Origin: Acetatifactor sp.
Lineage (GTDB): Bacteria > Bacillota > Clostridia > Lachnospirales > Lachnospiraceae
Assembly: GCA_024693365.1 (NCBI GenBank)
Contig: JAILLF010000010.1
Coordinates: forward strand, 62,001-126,000
Length of the DNA stretch: 64,000 nucleotides
Reading direction: 5' to 3'
Notes under the pieces: generated by a model
The model's database searches: none
What the model was told of the DNA's origin: nothing
The model's input: the letters and a program-made list of their open reading frames with translations, nothing else
Position numbers and translations under genes: made by a program
In this document: in pieces, positions 50,951 to 59,784 of the stretch
How the letters are laid out: every line of letters starts with the position of its first letter
Position numbering within the stretch: the first letter of the stretch is position 1

Positions 50951-51541
50951 ATGCAAAATGAATTAGTAACCATACCGCAGGAAGAAAAAAAGAATGACGT
51001 TGTCAAGGAGATCATAAGCACGGTACTGTATTTTTTGGGTGTTTTGGTGGTGGCCTTTTTGATCGTAAAGTTTGTTGTTCAGAGAACTGAGGTGGAAGGG
51101 GAATCCATGGAGCCGACGCTTTATAACGGGGAAAATCTCATGGTCGACAAGCTCACCTATCGTTTTCGCGAGCCTAAGAGATTTGAGGTCATTGTGCTTC
51201 AACCCTTCGAAAATGACGCCCAAACACTTTACATTAAAAGAGTGATCGCGCTTCCCGGCGAGACCATTCAGATCCTTGAAGACGGCTCCATTATGATCAA
51301 TGATGAAAAGTTGGAAGAGAGCTACGGCAAAGAGGTCATAAAGCCAAATACCCGGTTGCGTGCAAAAGAAAAGATTACGCTGGGCGAAGATGAGTATTTT
51401 GTGCTTGGCGACAATCGAAACAACAGTGGAGACAGCAGGGAACCAAGGATAGGAAACATTAATAAGAGTCAGATCATTGGAAAAGCCTGGATCAGAATCT
51501 GGCCGCTGTCAAAGTTCGGTTCCATCGAGAGGAAAAAGTGA
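50951..51541 (+). CDS. lepB: Signal peptidase I (second copy)
   Basis: 196 aa. One TM (about 19-41), catalytic S52 in GESMEPTL, K96 in YIKRVIALPGE, and the GDNRNNSGDSREPRIG box in its canonical form. RBS GGAGG inside the end of rbgA. Its stop codon is followed 10 bases later by the rnhB start. Confidence 0.96.
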   Translation: MQNELVTIPQEEKKNDVVKEIISTVLYFLGVLVVAFLIVKFVVQRTEVEGESMEPTLYNGENLMVDKLTYRFREPKRFEVIVLQPFENDAQTLYIKRVIALPGETIQILEDGSIMINDEKLEESYGKEVIKPNTRLRAKEKITLGEDEYFVLGDNRNNSGDSREPRIGNINKSQIIGKAWIRIWPLSKFGSIERKK

Positions 51542-51551
51542 GGACGGTAAA

Positions 51552-52217
51552 TTGGGGAAAGCAGAGAAGGAAGCGGAACGCCTAAAAAAGCAAATGGAAG
51601 CACTGGAGAAGGAAAAAGAGCGTACGTACGCGCTTTTTTCCTATGAGAGGGAATATGCGGAATATCAGATGATCTGCGGAATCGACGAGGCCGGAAGAGG
51701 TCCGTGGGTGGGCCCCGTGGTTGCGGGAGCAGTCATTCTGCCAAAGGATTGCGACATTTTATATATCAATGATTCGAAGAAGCTTTCTGAGGCCAAAAGG
51801 GAAGAATTGTACGAGGTAATCAAGGAAAAGGCAGTTGCATGGGCCGTAGGAGTCGTCTCGGAAAAAAGGATTGACGAGATTAATATTTTGCAGGCGACTT
51901 ATGAAGCCATGAGGGAAGCCATTTCAAAACTAAAGGTTCAGCCAGATCTTTTATTGAATGATGCCGTGATCATTCCCAAGGTGGATCTGCCTCAGGTGAA
52001 GATCATCAAGGGCGACGCAAAGAGTGCTTCCATCGGGGCGGCGAGTATCATGGCAAAGGTTACAAGAGACCGCATGCTTATAGAGTATGACAAGCTCTAT
52101 CCGGAGTTTAAGTTTGCAAAGAATAAAGGATATGGCACGAAGGATCACATAGAGGCACTTCAAAAATATGGTCCCACGCCAATTCACAGAAGGAGCTTTA
52201 TAAAGAATTACGTATAA
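51552..52217 (+). CDS. rnhB: Ribonuclease HII
   Basis: 221 aa from TTG 51552, with GAGG 8 bases upstream; the frame is open further up but that overlaps lepB2. An N-terminal charged helix precedes the catalytic domain, where GIDEAGRGPWVGPVVAGAV supplies the first D and E; NDSKKLSE, LLNDAV and GDAKSASIGAASIMAKVTRD follow. It removes ribonucleotides from DNA-RNA hybrids. The rbgA-lepB-rnhB-yraN order is common in Firmicutes. Confidence 0.95.
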   Translation: MGKAEKEAERLKKQMEALEKEKERTYALFSYEREYAEYQMICGIDEAGRGPWVGPVVAGAVILPKDCDILYINDSKKLSEAKREELYEVIKEKAVAWAVGVVSEKRIDEINILQATYEAMREAISKLKVQPDLLLNDAVIIPKVDLPQVKIIKGDAKSASIGAASIMAKVTRDRMLIEYDKLYPEFKFAKNKGYGTKDHIEALQKYGPTPIHRRSFIKNYV

Positions 52218-52304
52218 CGAAAGCAATAACGGTATTGGAAAGGGGAAAAACGAACGGAAAAGGAAGGGTTCAATAAGCGAAAACTCGGTGCCGGCAAAGA
52301 AGAA

Positions 52305-52631
52305 TTGGCGGCACGTTTCCTGGAGAAGAAGGGAGTAAGAATCTTGGAACGAAACTTCAGGTCCAGACAGGGAGAGATCGACTTGATCGCCAGGCATGGG
52401 GAATACTTGGTTTTCTGTGAAGTAAAATATCGTCGGAACAACGAGAAGGGAACGCCGCAGGAAGCCGTTGGCTATGCCAAGCAAAGAAAAATCTGTAAGG
52501 TTGCGGACTATTACCGCGTGCTCCACGGGCTTGGAAATTCCGTGAGCGTACGCTATGACGTCATAGCAATCCAAGATGATCAAATTGAGTGGATACCCAA
52601 TGCTTTTCCGCACGTTTATGCCAAGGGATGA
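52305..52631 (+). CDS. yraN: YraN family endonuclease-like protein, start unclear
   Basis: 108 aa from TTG 52305. UPF0102 family with a PD-(D/E)XK-like core: RQGEIDLIA and FCEVKYR. Family members usually begin with an NKRKLGxxGEE-type helix. That stretch is encoded in frame immediately upstream (NKRKLGAGKEE, 52272-52304), but there is no ATG, GTG or TTG in frame between the stop at 52227 and 52305. Either the true start is a non-standard codon, there is a sequence error, or the protein starts late at TTG 52305 with a weak RBS. The end overlaps pgeF (ATGA). Confidence 0.75.
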   Translation: MAARFLEKKGVRILERNFRSRQGEIDLIARHGEYLVFCEVKYRRNNEKGTPQEAVGYAKQRKICKVADYYRVLHGLGNSVSVRYDVIAIQDDQIEWIPNAFPHVYAKG

Positions 52632-53542
52632 GTTTGGAATTTGTAAGGGATCACAGAATAAAGCCAGTCATGATGCAAAACGTAAGAAATGGCATATCGT
52701 ATCTTACGTTTCCCAAGATAGAGGCCTGTGAAGCAGTGGAACACCTTTTTACGACTAGAGAAGGCGGCGTGAGTGACGGTCAGTTTCGTTCCATGAATTT
52801 TAGCGTAAATTTAGGTGACAAAAGAGAAAACGTTTTAAAAAATTATAAAAGAATTGCAAGCATTTTCGGGGCTGGCCCTGAGAACGTAGTTGGAACGGTA
52901 CAGACGCATACGACGAACATCCTTCGCGTGAGCGGAAAGGATGCTGGGAAGGTTGCATGCGTGCCGCCGGATTACGGCGACGTGGATGGCCTGATCACAA
53001 ACGAAAGAGGGCTTATTCTTGCGGCTTTTGTGGCAGACTGCGTTCCAATCTTTTTTGTGGACCCGGTAAACAAAGCCATTGGTCTTGCGCATTCCGGATG
53101 GCGCGGAACGGTTGCAAACATGGCAGGCAAGATGGTTGCTGCCATGCAAAGGGAATTCGGAACGGAGCCGTCGGATCTGATTGTTGCCATCGGACCCTCC
53201 ATCTGCCAAAAATGTTACGAAGTCGATGAAACCGTTGCAGCTGCATTCCGGGAAGCCTTTGGCGAGTCGCATGAGGAGCGTCTTGAAATTCAAAAAGCGG
53301 GGAGTTATCCCATGGAAGGAAAGAATGGACTCCGACGTATCCTGGAGCCGGGAAAGGAACCTGGAAAATATCAATTAGACCTTTGGCTCGCGAATTTGGT
53401 CTGGCTGCTTCGCGCCGGCGTTGCACCTTCGCAAATAGACGTGACGGATCTTTGTACGGCTGAGAATCCGGAGCTTTTGTTTTCCCATCGGGCAAGTCAA
53501 GGGAGACGCGGGAATCTTGGCGCATTTTTGAAATTGAAATAG
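52628..53542 (+). CDS. pgeF: PgeF (YfiH) multicopper-fold protein
   Basis: 304 aa from ATG 52628, overlapping the stop of yraN. The HLFTTREGGVS, ADCVPIFFVDP, AHSGWRGT and CQKCYEVD motifs supply the Cys/His metal site of the DUF152 family. Members act as purine nucleoside phosphorylases/adenosine deaminases and, in E. coli, as a peptidoglycan-editing factor. It ends FSHRAS and RRGNLGAFL, as usual. A second ATG at 52670 could also be the start. Confidence 0.9.
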   Translation: MSLEFVRDHRIKPVMMQNVRNGISYLTFPKIEACEAVEHLFTTREGGVSDGQFRSMNFSVNLGDKRENVLKNYKRIASIFGAGPENVVGTVQTHTTNILRVSGKDAGKVACVPPDYGDVDGLITNERGLILAAFVADCVPIFFVDPVNKAIGLAHSGWRGTVANMAGKMVAAMQREFGTEPSDLIVAIGPSICQKCYEVDETVAAAFREAFGESHEERLEIQKAGSYPMEGKNGLRRILEPGKEPGKYQLDLWLANLVWLLRAGVAPSQIDVTDLCTAENPELLFSHRASQGRRGNLGAFLKLK

Positions 53543-53572
53543 TTTAGTCATGGATTAGGAAAGGATGAGCGT

Positions 53573-54268
53573 ATGACCCGGATTTTGGTATGTGATGATG
53601 ACAAGGAAATCGTGGATGCCATAGAGATTTATCTGAGCCAAGAGGGATATCAGATATTGAAGGCTTATGACGGAGAACAGGCGCTGGAGCTTCTTGGACA
53701 CAATGACGTGCAGCTTTTGATCATGGACGTCATGATGCCCAAGCTTGACGGAATCCGTGCAACGCTTAAGATTCGTGAATACAGCAGTATTCCAATCATT
53801 ATTTTGTCCGCAAAATCAGAGGATTCTGACAAGATTCTTGGACTGAACGTCGGGGCGGATGACTATGTTACGAAGCCGTTCAATCCGTTGGAATTGGTTG
53901 CCAGGGTGAAATCCAACCTTAGAAGATATACCTCCCTCGGGGCCATGAATGGCGACGGTAAGCTACAGTATCAGGTCGGAGGCCTTACCATCAATGATGA
54001 GAACAAGCAGGTCTTTGTGGACGGAGAAGCCGTGAAACTGACGCCAATCGAATACAGCATTCTTTTGCTTCTGGTGAAGAATCTTGGCAAGGTATTTTCC
54101 ATAAATGAAATATATGAAAACATTTGGAATGAGGAAGCCATTGGCGTTGATAACACTGTGGCGGTTCACATTCGCCACATTCGGGAGAAAATTGAGATTA
54201 ATCCCAGGGAACCCAGATATCTGAAGGTCGTCTGGGGCGTTGGATATAAGATTGACGCGGAACAATAA
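53573..54268 (+). CDS. OmpR-family response regulator 4
   Basis: 231 aa. The receiver domain has CDDDKEI, D52 in LIMDVMMPKLDG and TKPFNP, and it is followed by a winged helix with LTPIEYSILLLL and WGVGYKID. It resembles VanR-type regulators. RBS GGAAAGGATGAG. The kinase follows 19 bases later. Confidence 0.94.
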   Translation: MTRILVCDDDKEIVDAIEIYLSQEGYQILKAYDGEQALELLGHNDVQLLIMDVMMPKLDGIRATLKIREYSSIPIIILSAKSEDSDKILGLNVGADDYVTKPFNPLELVARVKSNLRRYTSLGAMNGDGKLQYQVGGLTINDENKQVFVDGEAVKLTPIEYSILLLLVKNLGKVFSINEIYENIWNEEAIGVDNTVAVHIRHIREKIEINPREPRYLKVVWGVGYKIDAEQ

Positions 54269-54287
54269 GCATTCGTGAGGTTAAGGC

Positions 54288-56954
54288 GTGAAAAAAGGCA
54301 AAAGCATCTCCGTATTCAGAAGATTGGGATTAGGGCTGGTACAGCATATTGTAGCAGCCATTATTATGGTGCTGATCGCCAGCGTTCTTTTTAATTCCTT
54401 CCTCACCGTAACGACTATGAACGGGCCCAAGATTTATTCTCTTGATCCGCTCAATCAAAAATCGTCCTTTGAAGATTCCGAAGTTTTCCGCGACTTGTTT
54501 AAAACGGCCGTAAATGACGTGATACGGCTTGGAGTCATCCGTGAGCAGATGGAGACTAATCATAAGTTTGACGCTTCTAAGGTGATTGACGTAACGGCAT
54601 TTATGAAACGGTATGGCGATGCGGGAAGAAACTATGGGGAAGCCACGGCAAAGTTTAAGATGGAGGACCTGATCATCTGGGTCAGGTATGGTCTGGAATA
54701 TAAAAACAGAACCATGAGCCTTTCTGAATTTGTGAATTATTATCAAGAGGCATGCATTCCGGAGAATTTTACCGTGGATGATTACGGGAATCTTACCTTT
54801 TCGGGATACCAAGAGCCGGAAGTGCAGGATGAGCAATACGCACAAAAATACGAAGTCATCTTAAGTAAAATGGCAGAATACACAGAGGCGCAGCTTGAGG
54901 ACATGGCGTTTTCCTACGTGATGAGCAAGATTTCTGAAGGAATCGCGCTGAATAAGGAAGATGACGGAAACCTTACGGTTTACGTTAATTCCCTGGTCTT
55001 TAGGTATGCGACCACGGACCATCAGACGCAGCTGTATGACCTTGTTGATGGTTGGCCGGAGTTTATCCTGCTTCAAAGGAATATTGTCGACGCCAGCAAT
55101 ACGCTCGCCGAAAATTATGAATTATACCAGAACTGTGCAAAGCTTTATGCAGAGGGAAAAAGTAATCTGAAATATGTCATCCGCATGAAGAATGCCGCGG
55201 GTGAAAAAGACATGTTCTCCAACATTCCCGATCTGGCGGAATTAGATGATGAAAAGCTGACGGAAGTGTTTGCAGAGAACAGCAAATACTTGATTTATTA
55301 CCCCAACAGCCTGGAAATCATGGGAAATGAGGATTTTACGGAGGGTAACGTATTTGAACTCCTTCGGGTTGCACATTATCCATTTTTGGAAGACGTTTAC
55401 ATCTGGATCTCGTTAGACACTAGCTATGAGGTAAAGGATGACGCATTTAGCATTGCTTCGGAAATGTACGAACGCATTGTGCCGAATACGGCCGGCATTC
55501 TCACCATCCTGATCTTTCTGTTGATCGTTTGGGTCGGTATTTTCTTGTATCTGACGGTGACGGCAGGCTCCGCCTATGCGGAGGACGGCAGCGTAAAGCA
55601 TTATCTGAACGCGTTTGACAAGATTTGGACGGAATTGTTTCTTTGTGCAATTGCCGGTTTTGGCTACGCAGTATACCGCATCATATTGTATTTAAGACAG
55701 ATGACAATGACTGTCTATGAGACCCGCATGAGTCTTGGAAGTGGGGCAAAGAACGTTCTGCTCACGCAATATGGCTTATATGCGGCAGTCGGTTTTGGGT
55801 TTAGCGTTATTTTATGTCTGTTTTGGTATAGTCTTGTCAGAAGATTGAAATCACTAAATGCTTATACGAATAGCTTGTTGAGACTTGTCATAAATGCTGC
55901 CTACGGCGCTTTTGAGACAGTCATGGCACATCAGAGTTCTCTGATCAGCGTGTTATTGCCGTACATGATCTTTTTGATGTTAAACTTTGTCTCCGTGATA
56001 GGCATTATATTGTTCCAGGAACCGGTGAAACGCGCCGTATTGTTAGTATTTCTTTTGATCGTAGACGTGGCCGTTGGAATAAGACTCTTTAAGAAGAACG
56101 CGGAATTTAATGACATCATCGACGGCATTAACAGGATACGGTCCGGTGAGGTCGAGTATAAACTGGACACGGGAAAGCTTCACGGGATGAATAAATTTTT
56201 GTCGGATGCCGTAAACAACATCGGTGAAGGCATTGACAATGCCGTAAAGACGAGCGTAAAGGATGAGAGATTAAAGACTGATCTGATCACGAACGTGTCA
56301 CATGACTTAAAGACGCCACTGACCTCCATTATCAATTACGTGGATCTCTTAAAGCGCACCAACATTCAGGATCCGCAGGCAAAAAATTACATAGAGATCC
56401 TGGAGAATAAATCCCAGAGATTAAAGGATTTGACGGATGACCTGGTGGAAGCATCCAAAATTTCATCCGGGAACATCACGTTAAATCTTGAAGTGCTGGA
56501 TCTGGGTGAGCTGTTGCAACAGACGATCGGGGAACTGTCTGAAAAGTTAGAGGCGGCGAAACTAAGCGTTGTTGCGGAGATTGACGAGAAGCCGTCTTTG
56601 ATCTATGCGGACAGTCGCAGAATGTGGCGCGTGATGGAAAACTTGTTCAACAACATATGCAAGTATGCCATGGAAGGCACAAGGGTATATGCGGAAGTTA
56701 AAGTGACCGATAACGCGAGGGTTTTGTTACGGATCAAAAATATTTCAAGGGCACAGATGAACATCCACGCTGATGAGCTGACGGAAAGATTTATCCGTGG
56801 AGACAGTTCAAGAAGTACGGAAGGAAGCGGTCTTGGTCTTTACATTGCGAAAAGCCTTACAAACGTATTGGGCGGGAATTTTGAGATTCAATTAGATGCT
56901 GACCTGTTCAAGGTAAATATCGATTTCCCTTTATATCAGCAAGAGAAGAAATAA
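54288..56954 (+). CDS. Sensor histidine kinase 4, multi-TM
   Basis: 888 aa, GTG start. One TM (about 19-40), a long external region (about 41-400), then five hydrophobic segments (roughly 405-430, 445-468, 490-515, 545-570 and 583-602), a HAMP-like linker, HisKA with H672 in NVSHDLKTPLTSI, and HATPase with NLFNNICKYAMEG and EGSGLGLYIAKS. Most kinases have two TM, so this multi-TM sensor with an additional ectodomain is unusual, though I recall similar VanS-like kinases in Lachnospiraceae. Signal unknown. Confidence 0.92.
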   Translation: MKKGKSISVFRRLGLGLVQHIVAAIIMVLIASVLFNSFLTVTTMNGPKIYSLDPLNQKSSFEDSEVFRDLFKTAVNDVIRLGVIREQMETNHKFDASKVIDVTAFMKRYGDAGRNYGEATAKFKMEDLIIWVRYGLEYKNRTMSLSEFVNYYQEACIPENFTVDDYGNLTFSGYQEPEVQDEQYAQKYEVILSKMAEYTEAQLEDMAFSYVMSKISEGIALNKEDDGNLTVYVNSLVFRYATTDHQTQLYDLVDGWPEFILLQRNIVDASNTLAENYELYQNCAKLYAEGKSNLKYVIRMKNAAGEKDMFSNIPDLAELDDEKLTEVFAENSKYLIYYPNSLEIMGNEDFTEGNVFELLRVAHYPFLEDVYIWISLDTSYEVKDDAFSIASEMYERIVPNTAGILTILIFLLIVWVGIFLYLTVTAGSAYAEDGSVKHYLNAFDKIWTELFLCAIAGFGYAVYRIILYLRQMTMTVYETRMSLGSGAKNVLLTQYGLYAAVGFGFSVILCLFWYSLVRRLKSLNAYTNSLLRLVINAAYGAFETVMAHQSSLISVLLPYMIFLMLNFVSVIGIILFQEPVKRAVLLVFLLIVDVAVGIRLFKKNAEFNDIIDGINRIRSGEVEYKLDTGKLHGMNKFLSDAVNNIGEGIDNAVKTSVKDERLKTDLITNVSHDLKTPLTSIINYVDLLKRTNIQDPQAKNYIEILENKSQRLKDLTDDLVEASKISSGNITLNLEVLDLGELLQQTIGELSEKLEAAKLSVVAEIDEKPSLIYADSRRMWRVMENLFNNICKYAMEGTRVYAEVKVTDNARVLLRIKNISRAQMNIHADELTERFIRGDSSRSTEGSGLGLYIAKSLTNVLGGNFEIQLDADLFKVNIDFPLYQQEKK

Positions 56955-57031
56955 ACGTGTCACGGGGAAGTGTCTACTGACACGGTTGGGTAAACCCAAC
57001 CGTGTCAGTAGACACTTCCCCGTGACACGTT
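56954..57031. repeat. Perfect 38-bp inverted repeat (REP/MITE-like)
   Basis: The arms AACGTGTCACGGGG... and ...CCCCGTGACACGTT are perfectly complementary over 38 bases, with a two-base centre (GGGT-aa-ACCC). It begins on the last base of the kinase 4 stop codon and ends 9 bases before the convergent prs gene. It may act as a bidirectional terminator, though no T-run follows. A degenerate relative of one arm lies at 11652-11684. GTGTCA/CGGGGA-type palindromes recall REP elements moved by Y1 transposases; none is present here. Confidence 0.95.
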
Positions 57032-57040
57032 AAATCATAA

Positions 57041-58237
57041 TTATTCGATGATGTCCATGTTGGAACGATTGTTATAGCTTTCAAGGATTGAATGGATCTT
57101 CTCCGTGGTAGCCATGACGCCTGCAAGAGAGAGGTCATGATTCATGAAGTCAATGATGGAAGCGATGAACTTACTCATGTCGGCTTCAACGAAGTAAGGT
57201 CTGGTATAAAGCTCGGGAGGAAGGTAAGTAAGGTCCGTGGTGATTACCTTATCAAAGTATCCCTTTTCGTATGCCTTGTCAAAGGCGGCGAGACCATCCG
57301 TAAACAGACCAAAGGTAGTACAGATGAAGACTCTTCGCGCATTCATGCCCTTGAGCTGCTTGGCGGTATCCAGCATGCTTCCGCCGGAGGAGATCATGTC
57401 GTCAATGATAATGATGTCCTTGCCGTCGATGTTGTCGCCGAGGAATTCATGGGCTACAATCGGGTTCTTGCCGTTTACGATCGTGGAATAATCACGGCGC
57501 TTATAGAACATGCCGGTGTCTACGCCGAGAACACTTGCAAAGTAAATTGCGCGATCCAATGCTCCCTCATCAGGGCTGATGACTAAGAGATGATCCTTAT
57601 CTACCAACAGATCGATCTCGGCATTTAAAAGTGCCTTGATGAACTGATAGGGGGGCAGGAAATTGTCAAAACCGGCAAGCGGGGTTGCGTTCTGTACGCG
57701 GGGATCATGCGCGTCAAACGTTATGAGATTGCTGACTCCCATGTCGCGAAGCTCCGTTAGTGCATAGGCACAATCAAGGGATTCACGGCCATTTCTCTTA
57801 TGCTGGCGTCCTTCATAGAGGAAGGGCATGATCACGTTGATTCTTCTGGCCTTTCCGTTGCAGGCTGCGATCACGCGCTTTAAGTCCTGGTAATGATCAT
57901 CCGGAGACATGTGATTGGTATAACCGTTCATTTGGTAAGTAATGCTGTGATTGCACACGTCGACAAGGATGAAAAGGTCTTTGCCGCGGATGGACTCATT
58001 AAATACGGCTTTTCCTTCGCCACTGCCGAACCGGGGAGTTTCACAATTTACCAGGTAATTCTTTTCAAAGTAACCGTGAAAAGCAGGATCGTTTTTCACT
58101 TTGTCATTGTGAACGCTTTTCCGGAATTCCACCATGTAATTGTTGATGCGTTTGCCAAGTTTCTGGGTGGAAGACAGGGCGACAATCTTCAGCGGGGCGA
58201 CAGGCATTGCGTTCTCTAATTCTTTTAAGTCAGGCAT
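57041..58237 (-). CDS. prs: Ribose-phosphate pyrophosphokinase, long form
   Basis: 398 aa on the minus strand, longer than the usual 315. It makes PRPP from ribose 5-phosphate and ATP for nucleotide, histidine and tryptophan synthesis. The PRPP-binding loop is IIIIDDMISSGGSM, and the catalytic-loop region reads MPFLYEGRQHKRNGRESLD in place of the classical PYFGYARQDRK. TFDAHDPRVQN corresponds to the Mg-binding DLHAxQIQG. The extra length is mostly near the N-terminus. RBS GAGGAG on the minus strand. Confidence 0.92.
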   Translation of the reverse strand: MPDLKELENAMPVAPLKIVALSSTQKLGKRINNYMVEFRKSVHNDKVKNDPAFHGYFEKNYLVNCETPRFGSGEGKAVFNESIRGKDLFILVDVCNHSITYQMNGYTNHMSPDDHYQDLKRVIAACNGKARRINVIMPFLYEGRQHKRNGRESLDCAYALTELRDMGVSNLITFDAHDPRVQNATPLAGFDNFLPPYQFIKALLNAEIDLLVDKDHLLVISPDEGALDRAIYFASVLGVDTGMFYKRRDYSTIVNGKNPIVAHEFLGDNIDGKDIIIIDDMISSGGSMLDTAKQLKGMNARRVFICTTFGLFTDGLAAFDKAYEKGYFDKVITTDLTYLPPELYTRPYFVEADMSKFIASIIDFMNHDLSLAGVMATTEKIHSILESYNNRSNMDIIE

Positions 58238-58304
58238 GTTTGATCTCCTCTAAAAGAAAAGAATTTCTATCATAAAAACCATAATTATTTATAACATTCC
58301 CCTA

Positions 58305-58333
58305 TCGACACGTCAAGAGATTTCGGGTATACT
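58305..58333 (+). promoter_or_regulatory. Promoter upstream of the DUF512 gene
   Basis: TCGACA (58305-58310), 17 bases, TATACT (58328-58333). It drives the DUF512-der-plsY-gpsA run. Confidence 0.7.
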
Positions 58334-58380
58334 AGATATGTTGGCATTAAGATAAAACACTTAGGATCACGGGTGAAGTC

Positions 58381-59727
58381 ATGGCTGCAAAGGAACCAAA
58401 ATATAAAAAGCATATCGTGAAAACCGTTGAGGCGGGGAGCATAGCCGAGGAGATGGAAATCGAGCCTGGTGACGCGATTCTGGCCATTGACAACACGCCA
58501 ATCGAAGACATCTTTGATTATCAGTTTTTGGTACAGGATGAATACGTTGAGGTTTTGGTGGAAAAGCCGGACGGGGAACAATGGTTGCTGGAGGTGGACA
58601 AGGAATTTGACGAAGACCTGGGGCTTACCTTTGAAAACGGTCTGATGGATGATTACCGCCATTGCTGTAACAAATGTATTTTTTGTTTTATTGACCAAAT
58701 GCCAAAGGGAATGCGTGAAACGTTGTACTTTAAGGATGACGATTCCAGATTATCATTTTTGCAGGGAAATTACGTTACGCTCACAAACATGTCGGAAAAG
58801 GACGTGGACCGCATTTGCCGATATCACTTAAGTCCGATCAACATTTCCTTTCAGACCATGAATCCGGAGCTTCGATGTAAAATGCTAAATAACCGTTTTG
58901 CAGGTGATGCCTTGAAGAAAGTAGACCGCTTTTTTGAGGCGGATATCACCATGAACGGCCAGATTGTGTTGTGTAAAGGGGTCAATGACGGAAAGGAACT
59001 GGAATTCTCCATCAAGGAAATGATGAAATATATTCCGAACCTGCAGAGCGTCTCCGTTGTTCCCGTCGGGCTTTCCAAGTACCGCGAGGGATTGTATCCC
59101 TTAGAGCCGTTTGAAAAGGAGGATGCCATCGAGACCTTGGATCTGATCCATCGCTACCAAAGGCTTTGTTATAAGAAATATGGAATTCATTTCATCCATG
59201 CAAGTGATGAATGGTATATACTGGCGGGGCAGGAGGTGCCGGAAGAAGACCGCTACGACGGTTATCTTCAGCTGGAGAATGGCGTTGGCATGGTCAGACT
59301 CCTTCTCAATGAGTTTCACGAGGAATTGGAACGCAGGAAAACGGAAGGTTTGCTTCCTGATAATGAGTTAAAGGCGGAATATTCCCTTGCTACGGGAAGG
59401 CTGATCTTCCCATACATAGAGAAAATGGCGCAGGAACTGATGCAGTATTGTCCCGGCTTAAAGATTCACGCGTATGCGATCCGGAATGATTTCTTTGGAG
59501 AGCGCATCACGGTTTCCGGATTGTTGACCGGGCAGGACATTCTGGCGCAGATGAAGGAGAAAGAAAAAGGGAGCCGCTTATATCTGCCCTGTAACGTTCT
59601 TAGAAGCGGTGAGGACGTCTTTTTGGACGATCTACACGTGGGAGATTTGGAAAAGGCTTTACAAGTGCCAATTTATATTGTAAAATCAAGCGGACGCGAA
59701 TTTGTGGAAGCTTTTTTGGATGATTGA
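58381..59727 (+). CDS. DUF512 protein with PDZ and radical-SAM-like motifs
   Basis: 448 aa. An N-terminal PDZ-like domain (about 9-60, with GSIAEEMEIEPGDAILAI) is followed by a radical-SAM-like cysteine cluster in CCNKCIFCFIDQMP and LRFxDDD-like sequence, then the DUF512 domain (roughly 280-440). Its place before der is conserved in Clostridia. The reaction is not known. RBS is weak (GGGTGAAG). Confidence 0.9.
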   Translation: MAAKEPKYKKHIVKTVEAGSIAEEMEIEPGDAILAIDNTPIEDIFDYQFLVQDEYVEVLVEKPDGEQWLLEVDKEFDEDLGLTFENGLMDDYRHCCNKCIFCFIDQMPKGMRETLYFKDDDSRLSFLQGNYVTLTNMSEKDVDRICRYHLSPINISFQTMNPELRCKMLNNRFAGDALKKVDRFFEADITMNGQIVLCKGVNDGKELEFSIKEMMKYIPNLQSVSVVPVGLSKYREGLYPLEPFEKEDAIETLDLIHRYQRLCYKKYGIHFIHASDEWYILAGQEVPEEDRYDGYLQLENGVGMVRLLLNEFHEELERRKTEGLLPDNELKAEYSLATGRLIFPYIEKMAQELMQYCPGLKIHAYAIRNDFFGERITVSGLLTGQDILAQMKEKEKGSRLYLPCNVLRSGEDVFLDDLHVGDLEKALQVPIYIVKSSGREFVEAFLDD

Positions 59728-59784
59728 TCCCATTGGGAAAATTGGGTATGGATCATTTTGAATTTAGAAAGGTAAGGTGTTTAC

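Noticed and set aside
51477..51551. Upstream start of rnhB inside lepB2
   Set aside because: It overlaps the end of lepB2; TTG 51552 has GAGG at good spacing.
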